A stretch of DNA of 64,000 nt, taken from contig CAVWIV010000007.1 of assembly GCA_963755155.1 (NCBI GenBank), positions 310,001 to 374,000 of the forward strand, given 5' to 3'. Every line of letters starts with the position of its first letter. Position 1 is the stretch's first letter. The notes beneath the pieces were generated by a model. That model saw only the letters and a list, made by a program, of their open reading frames with translations. It was not told where the DNA came from and searched no databases. Below are positions 53,297 through 61,316 of the stretch, one piece after another. This DNA comes from PALSA-612 sp963755155 (GTDB lineage: Bacteria; Actinomycetota; Thermoleophilia; Gaiellales; Gaiellaceae). The position numbers and the translations under genes were made by a program.

Positions 53297-54116
53297 GAGC
53301 TCGTACACGGTCTCGCCGACCGCGTCGAGACTGCGCTTCGACACGCGCGAGAGGTTGTCGCACGTTCCGGTGCCAGCACGCGTAGTCGAAGTCGATGAGA
53401 TCGATCGAGGGCACGCCGCGCTCGACGGAACGGGTAGATGGTCGTCCGCGACTCCCGCCTGGATCCGAGCGGGGAACACGGCCGCCGTGCCCACGCGCTT
53501 GGCAGCCGCCCGTAGCCGCCGCCAGAGAGCCGCGATCCGAGAAGCCCTCCCGCGGCAGCGAGAGATCGCGATCGGCGACGAAGTCGAGCAGGATCATCGC
53601 CTCGGCGTTCCTGTACCGCGCCGCAGCCACCTTGCTGCCCCGAAGGCCGGTTTCTAGGAAGTCGCCGCTGGTCGTCCGGCGACTCCTCGCCGTCGAAGAG
53701 GATGAAGACGACCGACGGGCGAAGCTGCTTCGGCTCGATGCTCTGCGCGAGCTCGACGACGAGCGCCGTGCCGCCCGCGCCGTCGTTCGCGCCGACGAAG
53801 CCGGGCAGGTCCTTCGTGTCGTAGTGCGCACCGACGACGACCGTCCGCGAGGGATCGCGGCCGGGCACGAAGCCGACGACGTTGCGCAAGCCCGCCGGGC
53901 ACGGCCTGGAACCGATCCATTGGGCAGCTCGGCCTTGAGCTGCGTCGCGAGCTTCCTCGAGGCCGGCGAGCCGGCGGGCCGCGGCCCGAGGCGCACCTGG
54001 CGGACGAGCCGCGACCAGGCCGCGTCCTCGTCCACGCGATCGACGGTCGGCGTCGGGGCCGTGGCGACGAGTACGAGCGCGGCAAGCGCCGCCACGGGCC
54101 CGGCAGCGCCGATCAC
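53282..54116 (-). pseudogene. M28-family zinc aminopeptidase, secreted, several frameshifts
   Basis: GTG 54116 (GTGA overlap with the cupredoxin stop) begins VIGAAGPVAALAALVLVATA, a signal or anchor segment. Zinc ligands are all present in pieces: VVVGAHYDTKDLPGF (His, Asp), GANDGAGGTALVVELA (Asp) and ILFDGEESPDD (Glu-Glu). Later pieces in other frames read FLETGLRGSKVAAARYRNAE, GVPSIDLIDFDYACWH (His ligand) and SLDAVGETVYELLRSF. At least five frame changes occur (about 53920, 53890, 53660, 53510, 53440-53360). No in-frame stop interrupts the stitched protein, so sequence errors are likelier than decay. Confidence 0.72.
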
Positions 54117-54484
54117 TTGACCGTGAGGATCCCCCACATGCCGCCCTTCTCGTGACCGAGGACGGTGCAGACGAAGCGGTACTTCCCCTTCGCGAGCGTG
54201 GCGGTCACCTTCGACACGCCGTTCTTGCCGACGACCTTGCCCTTCACGAGCAGCTTGCTCGTCGCCTTGGTTCCCTTGCGGAGCGCGATGTTGTGCTTGA
54301 GCACTGGCGACGGTGTTCTTCGACGTCAGCGTCACCGAGCCGGCGGTCGCGGTCAGACGTCTTCTTCGCGTAGGCGAGGTTGAACTTGTGCGTCGGGTTG
54401 CTGAGGATCGTCGCGCCGAACGCGGCGGCCGCGACGGCGAGCGCGGTCGCTACGACCAGCGAATATCAGGGCGATGCGTTTCAC
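54113..54484 (-). pseudogene. Cupredoxin-like copper protein, secreted, three frameshifts
   Basis: GTG 54484 with AAAGGAG five bases upstream. Stitched pieces: VKRIALIF, then LVVATALAVAAAAFGATILS (signal helix), FNLAYAKKTS, TATAGSVTLTSKNTV, and the intact C-terminus from LKHNIALRKG to VCTVLGHEKGGMWGILTVK. The copper site is visible: His in LKHN and Cys-x4-His-x4-Met in CTVLGHEKGGM. Each break is fixed by removing one base (near 54304, 54355, 54460). Probably an exported electron carrier or copper-binding protein. Coupled to the M28 peptidase gene. Confidence 0.72.
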
Positions 54485-54511
54485 GGGACTCCTTTCAGAA
54501 GGTTCGGCGCG

Positions 54512-55204
54512 TCACGTTACCGGCGGCGGCCTGAGCACCGCGAACTGATCCGTGATCTCGAGCTTCCGCGACCGGAAACGGTAGAGCTCGGCCGGCCTGC
54601 CGCCGGCGGGGCCGGGGCTGCGCTGCGTGCCCGTCTGCTCGAGCACGCCACGCCGCAGGAGCACGCGCTTGAGGTTCGTGGGCGAGACGTCGTGGCCCAG
54701 CGCGGCCCGGTAGAGGTCGCGGAGCTCGGAGATCGTGAACGTCGCCGGAGCAAGCGCGAAGCCGAGGTTCGTGTACGAGAGCTTCGCGCGCAGGCGGTCG
54801 CGGCCGGCGAGCGCGATCCCCTCGTGGTCGAACGCCATGGGCGGCAGGTTGTCGACCGGATGCCAGGCCGTGTCGGAGGGGACGGCGGGGTCGAGGTCGG
54901 ACGGAACGAGGCCGAGGTACGCCGTCGCGAGCTGCCACTCGGCCGGGTTGCGGGCCGGGTCACTCAGCGTCTCGAGCTGCTCCAGGTGCGAGACCTCCCG
55001 CACGTCGACCTTCACGGCGAGATGGCGGCGGATCGACTGCTCGAGCGTCTCTCCGGCCTCGAGATAGCCGCTGGGCAGCGACCACGCGCCGGCGAAGGGG
55101 TCGAGCGCGCGCTGCCAGACGAGTGCCTGGAGAATGTCGCCGCGTACCTGGAGGACGGAGGCGATCGCGATGTGCGCCGGTGCGGGTCTGGTAGACTCGT
55201 TCAT
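54512..55204 (-). CDS. nrtR: NrtR-type transcriptional repressor of NAD synthesis (Nudix plus winged helix)
   Basis: 230 residues. Residues 10-145 are a Nudix domain, but the Nudix box GYLEAGETLEQSIRRHLAVKV lacks the paired catalytic Glu residues (REXXEE reads RRHLAVK), so it binds rather than hydrolyses. Residues 150-225 form a winged helix (FTISELRDLYRAALGHDVSP, NLKRVLLRRGVLEQTG, RPAELYRFR). NrtR proteins sense ADP-ribose and repress NAD genes. It is divergent from nadBCA with a palindrome between, which fits directly. Confidence 0.9.
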   Translation of the reverse strand: MNESTRPAPAHIAIASVLQVRGDILQALVWQRALDPFAGAWSLPSGYLEAGETLEQSIRRHLAVKVDVREVSHLEQLETLSDPARNPAEWQLATAYLGLVPSDLDPAVPSDTAWHPVDNLPPMAFDHEGIALAGRDRLRAKLSYTNLGFALAPATFTISELRDLYRAALGHDVSPTNLKRVLLRRGVLEQTGTQRSPGPAGGRPAELYRFRSRKLEITDQFAVLRPPPVT

Positions 55205-55205
55205 G

Positions 55206-55230
55206 AGTTATCGACTCTGAGGCTAAAACT
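55206..55230. promoter_or_regulatory. Putative NrtR operator between nrtR and nadB
   Basis: A 25-bp imperfect palindrome: AGTTATCGACTC, central T, GAGGCTAAAACT. Nine of twelve arm positions pair. It abuts the nrtR ATG (55204) and lies 6 bases before the nadB GTG (55237), so one bound dimer could block both genes. The assignment rests on position and symmetry, not on a known consensus I can verify here. Confidence 0.6.
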
Positions 55231-55236
55231 ACCAGA

Positions 55237-56625
55237 GTGACTACGAGACACGACCACCCACTGCGATCTAGCCGTCATCGGCGGAGGCATCGCCGGCCTG
55301 TACGCCGCGCTGTGCGTCGGTGACGAAGCGGACGTGCTGCTCCTCTCGAAGGGCCCGCTGCGCTCGTCCGCCAGCTACCTCGCGCAGGGCGGTGTGGCCG
55401 CGGCGATCGCGTCCGACGACAGCCCGGAGCTGCACGCGGAGGACACGATGCGCGCCGGGCGCGGCCTGTCCCGCGAGAGCGCCGTCCGGGCGCTCGTCGG
55501 GGAGGCTCCCGCGCGCGTGGCCGACCTCCGCGACCTCGGCGTGCAGTTCGATCCCGAGCCGGGGCTCGAAGGCGGGCATTCGCGTCGCCGCGTGCTCCAC
55601 GTCGCGGGTGCGGCGACCGGCAAGGAGATCCTCCGCGTGCTAGTCGACCGGGTGCTCGAGCACCCACGCATTCGCGTCGTCCGAGGGCGAGACGGTGCGG
55701 GCGATCACGCCGGCCGGCACCGCCACGGATCGGCGCACCGTCGAGGCACGGGCGACGCTCGTCGCCACCGGCGGCGCCGCGTCGCTCTGGGCAGCGAACG
55801 ACGAACCCGCCGGGCGCAACGGGTGACGGCATGGCCATGGCTTTCCACGCCGGCGCGCGGCTCGCCGACCTCGAGTTCATGCAGTTCCACCCGACCGTGC
55901 TGGCCGAGAACGGGCTGCTGCTGAGCGAGGCTCTGCGCGGCGAAGGGGCGGTGCTCGTCGACGCCGACGGCCGACGCTTCACCGACGAGCTTGCGCCGCG
56001 CGATGTCGTGGCTCGCGCCGTCGGCGAGCGGGGGACTGCCTTGCTCGACCTGCGCCGGATCGACCGCGGTCGTTTCCCTGCGCTCATGGACGCGCTCGCT
56101 CGCGAGGGTTTCGACCCCGCGGAGGAGCCGATCCCTGTCTCGCCGGCAGCCCACTACACGATGGGCGGCATCGTCACGGATCTCGACGGCCGCACGGACG
56201 TGCCGGGCCTGTACGCGGCCGGCGAGTGCGCGTGCACCGGCGTCCACGGCGCAAACCGCCTCGCGTCGAACTCCCTGCTCGAGTGCCTCGTCTTCGGCCG
56301 CCGCGCCGCGCTCGCCGCCCTTTCCGACGTCCCAACAGGACGTGTCCGGGGTCAGACCCCGCACGAAACTGTGTCGGACCACGTGACGCCGGCGCTGCGC
56401 GCGGCGATGTGGGAGGACGCCGGGCTCGTGCGCGACGCTGCCGGGCTCCAGCGCCTCACCGAGTCGCCGCACCTCCTGGCGCGGCTGATCGCAAAGAGCG
56501 CGCTCGCCCGCGAGGAGAGCCGCGGCGGTCACTTCCGCGCCGATTTCCCGTTCGAGGACGAGCGCTTCGCGGCGCACAGCGTCGTCGGGCCGGGCGAGGA
56601 GGTGACGTTCGAGCGATGGCACTGA
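55237..56625 (+). CDS. nadB: L-aspartate oxidase NadB, three frameshifts
   Basis: GTG 55237. Removing one C at 55257-55259 gives VTTRHDHHCDLAVIGGGIAG, the FAD motif; one C at 55681-55682 gives RVVEGETVRAITPAG; one G at 55821-55823 gives GDGMAMAFHAGARL. The rest is standard: ASYLAQGGVAAAIASDDSPE, FMQFHPTVL, HYTMGGIVTDLDGRTDVPGL, YAAGECACTGVHGANRLASN. Corrected length is about 462 residues, on the short side because the C-terminal helical domain is reduced. It oxidises aspartate to iminoaspartate, first step of quinolinate synthesis. Confidence 0.9.
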
Positions 56626-57429
56626 CGCTCCCCGACACGAGCGCCTGGCTGGCCGAGGACGTCGGCGCCGGCGACGTGACGACGCTCGCGCTCATCGACG
56701 AGGACGCGACCTGCAAGGCGGTCGTGCTCGCGAAGGAGCCGGGAGTCGTCTGCGGCCTCGAGGTCGCGACCGCCGTCTTCGCCGAGCTCGGCGTCGGCTT
56801 CGAGCCCTTGGTTGCCGAAGGAACCGAGGTCGAGGCCCAGCCGATCGCCGAGGTCGAGGGACCCGCCCGCGGCGTGCTCACCGGCGAGCGGCTGGCGCTC
56901 AACCTCATCGGCCGGCTCTCGGGCATCGCCACGCTGACGCGCCGCTACGTGGACGCGGTCGAGGGCACCGGCGCCACCATCCTCGACACGCGCAAGACGA
57001 CGCCGGGCCTGCGCGCGCTCGAGAAGCACGCGGTCGCGACCGGCGGCGGCACGAACCACCGCTTCGGCCTCGACGACGGCGTGCTCGTGAAGGACAACCA
57101 CCTGCGGCTGACCGGCGGCATCGCAGCCGCGATCGCCGTCCTGCGCGCCGCGACGGACCTGCCCGTCGAGGTGGAGGCCGAGACGCTCGAGCAGGTGCGC
57201 GAGGCGGTCGAAGCCGGCGCCGACGCGATCCTGCTCGACAACATGACGACCGAGCGAGCTGCGCGAGGCGGTCGCCCTCGTCGCCGGCCGCGCGAAGCTC
57301 GAAGCCTCGGGCGGCGTGACGCTCGACACCGTTCGCGCGATCGCGGAGACCGGAGTCGACTTCATCTCCGTCGGCGCGCTCACCCATTCCGCCCGCTCGC
57401 TCGACGTCTCCCTGGAGGTGCTCCCGTGA
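56616..57429 (+). CDS. nadC: Nicotinate-nucleotide pyrophosphorylase NadC, one frameshift
   Basis: ATG 56616, overlapping nadB by 10 bases. NadC landmarks: EDVGAGDVTTLALI, NLIGRLSGIATLTRRYVDAV, ILDTRKTTPGLRALEKHAV, GGTNHRFGLDDGVLVKDNH and VEVEAETLEQVREAVEAGAD. One extra C at 57255 breaks the frame; without it MTTEELREAVALVAGRAKLE leads to SGGVTLDTVRAIAETGVDFI. Corrected length is 270 residues, normal. It converts quinolinate and PRPP to nicotinate mononucleotide. Confidence 0.92.
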
Positions 57430-58361
57430 CCACGGCAACCATCAGCCGCATGCAGGACGAGGTGAAGGCGCTGGCGCGCGAGCGCGACGCCGTGATCCTC
57501 GCCCACAACTACCAGGTGCCCGAGGTGCAGGACGTGGCCGACTACGTCGGCGACTCGCTCGGCCTCTCGCGCGAGGCTGCCGACACCGACGCCTCCGCGA
57601 TCGTCTTCTGCGGCGTCCACTTCATGGCCGAGACGGCGAAGATCCTCTCGCCGGACAAGACCGTGCTCATCCCCGACCTCGACGCCGGCTGCTCGCTCGC
57701 CGCGTCGATCACCGCCGACCAGCTGCGCGAGTGGAAGGCGGAGCACCCCGGCGCGACCGTCGTCTCCTACGTCAACACGACCGCCGAGGTGAAGTCCGAG
57801 TCCGACTACTGCTGCACGTCGGGGAACGCGAAGGCGATCATCGACGCCGTCCCCGAGGACGAGGAGATCCTCTTCCTGCCCGACCTCTACCTCGGCGTGT
57901 GGCTGGAGAAGGTGACGGGCCGCAAGCTCAACATCTGGATGGGCGAGTGCCACGTCCACGCGGGCATCCGGCCGGCCGACATCGAGCGCTGGCAGGCGGA
58001 GGCGCCCGACGCCGAGTTCCTCGTCCACCCCGAGTGCGGCTGCGCGAGCCAGTGCATGGCGTTCGGCAACAAGAACACGCACATCCTCGGCACCGAGAGC
58101 ATGATCCGCTTCGCGAAGCAGTCGCCGAAGGAGCGCTTCCTCATCGCCACCGAGACCGGCATCATCCACCGCCTGAAGAAGGACGTGCCCGGCAAGACGT
58201 TCGAGGCCGTCTCCGAGGACGCGATCTGCAAGTACATGAAGATGATCACGCTCGAGAAGCTGCGCGACTCGCTCCGCGACTGGAAGTTCGAGGTCGAGGT
58301 CGAGCCGGAGATCGCGGCCAAGGCGCGCCTCGCGATCCAGCGCATGGTCGAGATCGGCTAG
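57426..58361 (+). CDS. nadA: Quinolinate synthase NadA
   Basis: 311 residues, GTG start in a GTGA overlap with nadC. AHNYQVPEVQDVADYVGDSL and VFCGVHFMAETAKILSPDK are family signatures. The three 4Fe-4S ligands are best placed at Cys89 (DAGCSLAAS), Cys204 (VHPECGCASQC) and Cys268 (DAICKYMK). Condenses iminoaspartate with dihydroxyacetone phosphate to quinolinate; oxygen-sensitive. Completes a nadB-nadC-nadA operon under the NrtR site. Confidence 0.95.
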   Translation: MTTATISRMQDEVKALARERDAVILAHNYQVPEVQDVADYVGDSLGLSREAADTDASAIVFCGVHFMAETAKILSPDKTVLIPDLDAGCSLAASITADQLREWKAEHPGATVVSYVNTTAEVKSESDYCCTSGNAKAIIDAVPEDEEILFLPDLYLGVWLEKVTGRKLNIWMGECHVHAGIRPADIERWQAEAPDAEFLVHPECGCASQCMAFGNKNTHILGTESMIRFAKQSPKERFLIATETGIIHRLKKDVPGKTFEAVSEDAICKYMKMITLEKLRDSLRDWKFEVEVEPEIAAKARLAIQRMVEIG

Positions 58362-58616
58362 CTAGCCGCCGGCGACGGCCTGAACCACGCGGAGCTCCTC
58401 TCCGCCTGCGAGCGGCGACTCGATGCCGTCCCCGCCGCGGATGTCCACTCCGTCCACGTAGACGTTGACGAGGCGGCGCAGCTCGCCGCGCTCGTCGAAG
58501 AGCATGTTGGCGACGGGCAGCGCGCGCAACGCGTCGCCCACCTTCTCCGCCTCCAGCTCGAACCGCCCCTGCCCGCCCGCCTCGGCCGCGAGGATCGACG
58601 GCAGGAGGACGGTCAC
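58362..58616 (-). CDS. MoaD/ThiS-family ubiquitin-like protein
   Basis: 84 residues, GTG start overlapping the propeller gene stop (GTGA). A beta-grasp pattern starting VTVLLPSILAAEAGGQGRFE, with LVNVYVDGVDIR and GGEELRVVQAVAGG, ending in the diglycine that E1-like enzymes adenylate and thiocarboxylate. Members donate sulfur for molybdopterin, thiamine, cysteine or siderophore synthesis. No E1 or sulfurtransferase lies beside it; molybdopterin supply for the hydroxylase elsewhere in the window is conceivable. Confidence 0.85.
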   Translation of the reverse strand: MTVLLPSILAAEAGGQGRFELEAEKVGDALRALPVANMLFDERGELRRLVNVYVDGVDIRGGDGIESPLAGGEELRVVQAVAGG

Positions 58617-59682
58617 TCCTCCCAAACTGCCTCCACCGAGAGGATGGGCGGGAGGTTCGCCGCTGCCTCGATCCACTCGTCGCCCTCGTTCGGCGACACC
58701 CACACCGAGCCGCCCTGCGTGCCGAAGTAGAGGCCGACCGGATCGGCCGAGTCGAAGGACGATGCCTCGCGCAGCACGCCGGTCCACGCCTTGTCGGGCA
58801 AGCCCGTTCGCGGTCAGCTCCCACGACTCGCCGGCGTCGCGCGTCCGGTACACGCCGAGGCGCCCCTCGGCGGTGACGCGATTGAGGTCGGCGTTCTCGG
58901 GAATCACCCAGGCCGTGTCCGGCTCACGCGGGTGGATCATGATCGGGAAGCCGAAGCCGCTGGGCAGGCCGTTGCCGTCCAGCCGCTCCCAGTTGTCGCC
59001 CCGGTCGTCCGACCGATAGACGCCGCAGTGGTTCTGCTGCCAGAGTCGCTTCGAGTCCGCTGGGTGGGCCAGCAGCTTGTGGACGCACTGGCCGACCTCC
59101 GGGTACTTCTCGGGGTGGAAGTCCGCGGCGACATCCTTGTTGATCGGCGTCCACGTTTCGGCGCCGTCTTCCGTGCGGAACGACCCCGCGGCCGAGATCG
59201 CCACGTACATCCGATCGGGATCGTCGGCGTCGAGCTGGATCGAGTGGCAGCACATGCCGCCCGCACCGGGCTCCCAGCGGTCGCGCGTCTCGTGCTGGGT
59301 GAGGCTCGCCACGGAGGCGAAGGTCTTGCCGCCGTCCGTGGAGCGCAAGAGCGCCCCGGGCGCCGCCCCGAGCCAGAGGTCGCCCGGCTCGCGCCCCGGC
59401 TGCACGTGCCACGTCTTCTCGAGCTTCAGGCCTGATTCCTCGGGCAGCCCGATCTCCTCAGCCCGCTCCCACGTCTTGCCCATGTCGGGCGAGCGCTGCA
59501 CGGTGCCGCCGTAGGGGTACGTGTTCGCCGCCGTGTAGAGCGAGCCGTCGCGGCTGTCCACGATCGCGTGGAGGACGTCCCAGCCTTCGAGCGTCGGCCC
59601 GTCGAGCGTCCAGGCAGCGCCGGTCGTCCGAGTGGATCTGGAAGAGGCCCTTCCGCGTACCGACGAGCAGCGTGACGCTCAT
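58613..59682 (-). CDS. BNR/sialidase-like beta-propeller protein, two frameshifts
   Basis: ATG 59682: MSVTLLVGTRKGLFQIHSDD. Removing one base near 59620 joins WTLDGPTLEGWDVLHAIVDS; removing one of two A at 58800-58801 joins ELTANGLPDKAWTGVLREAS. The repeats have BNR (Asp-box) character: RSPDMGKTWERAEE, RSTDGGKTFASVAS, YRSDDRGDNWERLDG, YRTRDAGESWELT. About 356 residues, cytosolic by sequence. It resembles glycosyl hydrolases of the sialidase superfold annotated as WD40/YVTN/BNR proteins; no sialidase catalytic set is evident. Coupling to a MoaD-like gene is seen. Confidence 0.8.
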
Positions 59683-59732
59683 GCGAAGTGGAGCCTAATT
59701 GAACACGGACCAGGCGTCGAAAGCGCTCGGCC

Positions 59733-61316
59733 CTATGTGCCCCTGACGACCCACAGGCCTCCGAAGGCCCCCTTCGCGTCCGCCGTTGAATCGCCCGACT
59801 TCCGCGCCGTCACCGTGAATGCCGGGTCCACGATGGGGATTCGTAGGCAATCGGGTATCTTGAAGAAAGGCACGGCGGAGCCGAGGATCATGGGCGTTGC
59901 TTTGGCGATCTTGTTAGCAATGACCACCTTCACCGTGTCCGCCGCGACATCCGAGGCAGCTCCCAGCTTGCCGGCTTGAAGTCTGCGGAGCACGATCTCC
60001 GCGGCAAGCTTCGGCAGCTTCTTCAGGAGCGCCGACTTCGCAGGCTGGGGGAGCAACCTCCAGAGCTTTGCGGTGGTCCAGTCGAGAATTAGCGCCTTTG
60101 CGTCGAGGCAACCGTGAACCTGGGGACGAAACTCGACAACCGCCGGATCGCCCGGTGACCCGCGTCGAACCTTGACTCCATCGGTGTAGAACGTGATGTG
60201 TGGGGCCTCCTGAAGTACCAGCTGCATCAGTGACTTTGGCGTATCCATCATGAGGTCGGAGCTTCGGAACCACGCCTTGTTGCCGTCCCAGCAGTGCACC
60301 GCTCTCGGCTCGAACGTGAAGAGGCGGGCCTTAGCGGTTGCTGCCGATAGGACATTCCAGCCCGCCTTGAACCGCCACTTCGCCTGCTTGCACCGCACGC
60401 TGACCTCGTCGACGGTGCCGCGCAGGTCGGCGGTGACGGTCTCTGTGAGCGAGACCTCCTTCGTCCCGAGTGTCCCCTCGTTGAATGCCGAGAAGTTCGA
60501 GAAGTTGCCGATCGGTAACCCGTTCGCGGGGCGCCCAGGGTTTCCCCCGCTCAGCTGAAATCCGAACGTGCCGTTGACCCGCAGAAGCTCCTTGTTGGGG
60601 TTCTTCGGGTCGCGCGTCTTCGTGACAGGCAGGCGGAAGTCGCCCTGTCCGCCCACCTCGAGCCTCGGGCCGCCGCTTCCACCGACGTGGACGTCCGGCA
60701 ACGCGCCACCCGTGTCTCCCGGACAGGGGCTAGCCGCGACAAATCGTGCACCACCGAAGACGATGTCCCTCTCGCCATTCCTTTCACCGGGAATCGAGGC
60801 GAACTCGAGCTTCTTGTCGTCGGCCCAGTACCTCATCTCGCCGCCGAACGGGCCATAGATGGTCTGGAAATCGCCGGAGCTGTCGATCGTGCTCGTTCGC
60901 GTCACGTCACACGACTCGATGAAGCACTGGACGGAGCCGCTCATGGTCGACACCTCTTGGTCCAAGGCGTACTTCGCGTCGGTCGTCATCTGCTTCACGT
61001 TCGTCACGACTCCGGACGACTTGGTCACGGTGTAGCGGGTGGTGATCGTCGTGACCACCGCCCCGAAGCACGAGTTGCCGCCCGAACTCTGCGAGTAGTC
61101 GTGCGTGTATCGGTCGCGGACGGTGATCGTCCCCTCCCAGGTGATCTGCGGTCGCGGGGCGGCGGCACGTTCAGGCGCGCGGCTACTGCCGGGTTGTGCG
61201 GTGATCGTGGCTGCGCACACGAATGAAGCCGCGACCACTCCCCCGGTGCATGCTGCGAGCATAAAGAGCCGGCGCCGCGTGGAGCGACGACCCTGGGACC
61301 AGTGCGTTCTGGTCAA
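59733..61316 (-). CDS. Large secreted protein of unknown function
   Basis: 527 residues. Twin-Arg-rich N-terminus RRSTRRRLFMLAACTGGVVA followed by AASFVCAATITAQPG: a signal peptide, possibly Tat. The mature part is beta-rich with an early ITWEGTITVRDRYTHDYSQS, a Gly-rich middle (LPDVHVGGSGGPRLEVGGQG, GNPGRPANGLPIGNFSNFSA) and a helical, basic segment LPQPAKSALLKKLPKLAAEI before a final FTVTARKSG strand. Several Cys could form disulfides. No family recognised. The start overlaps the stop of the next upstream gene (ATGA). Confidence 0.8.
   Translation of the reverse strand: MTRTHWSQGRRSTRRRLFMLAACTGGVVAASFVCAATITAQPGSSRAPERAAAPRPQITWEGTITVRDRYTHDYSQSSGGNSCFGAVVTTITTRYTVTKSSGVVTNVKQMTTDAKYALDQEVSTMSGSVQCFIESCDVTRTSTIDSSGDFQTIYGPFGGEMRYWADDKKLEFASIPGERNGERDIVFGGARFVAASPCPGDTGGALPDVHVGGSGGPRLEVGGQGDFRLPVTKTRDPKNPNKELLRVNGTFGFQLSGGNPGRPANGLPIGNFSNFSAFNEGTLGTKEVSLTETVTADLRGTVDEVSVRCKQAKWRFKAGWNVLSAATAKARLFTFEPRAVHCWDGNKAWFRSSDLMMDTPKSLMQLVLQEAPHITFYTDGVKVRRGSPGDPAVVEFRPQVHGCLDAKALILDWTTAKLWRLLPQPAKSALLKKLPKLAAEIVLRRLQAGKLGAASDVAADTVKVVIANKIAKATPMILGSAVPFFKIPDCLRIPIVDPAFTVTARKSGDSTADAKGAFGGLWVVRGT

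Noticed and set aside
11470..59625. Programmed +1 frameshifting as a general mechanism for the broken genes
   Set aside because: The sites share no slippery heptamer or stop codon context, occur in unrelated genes, and are sometimes several per gene. Sequencing or assembly insertion errors explain them more simply.
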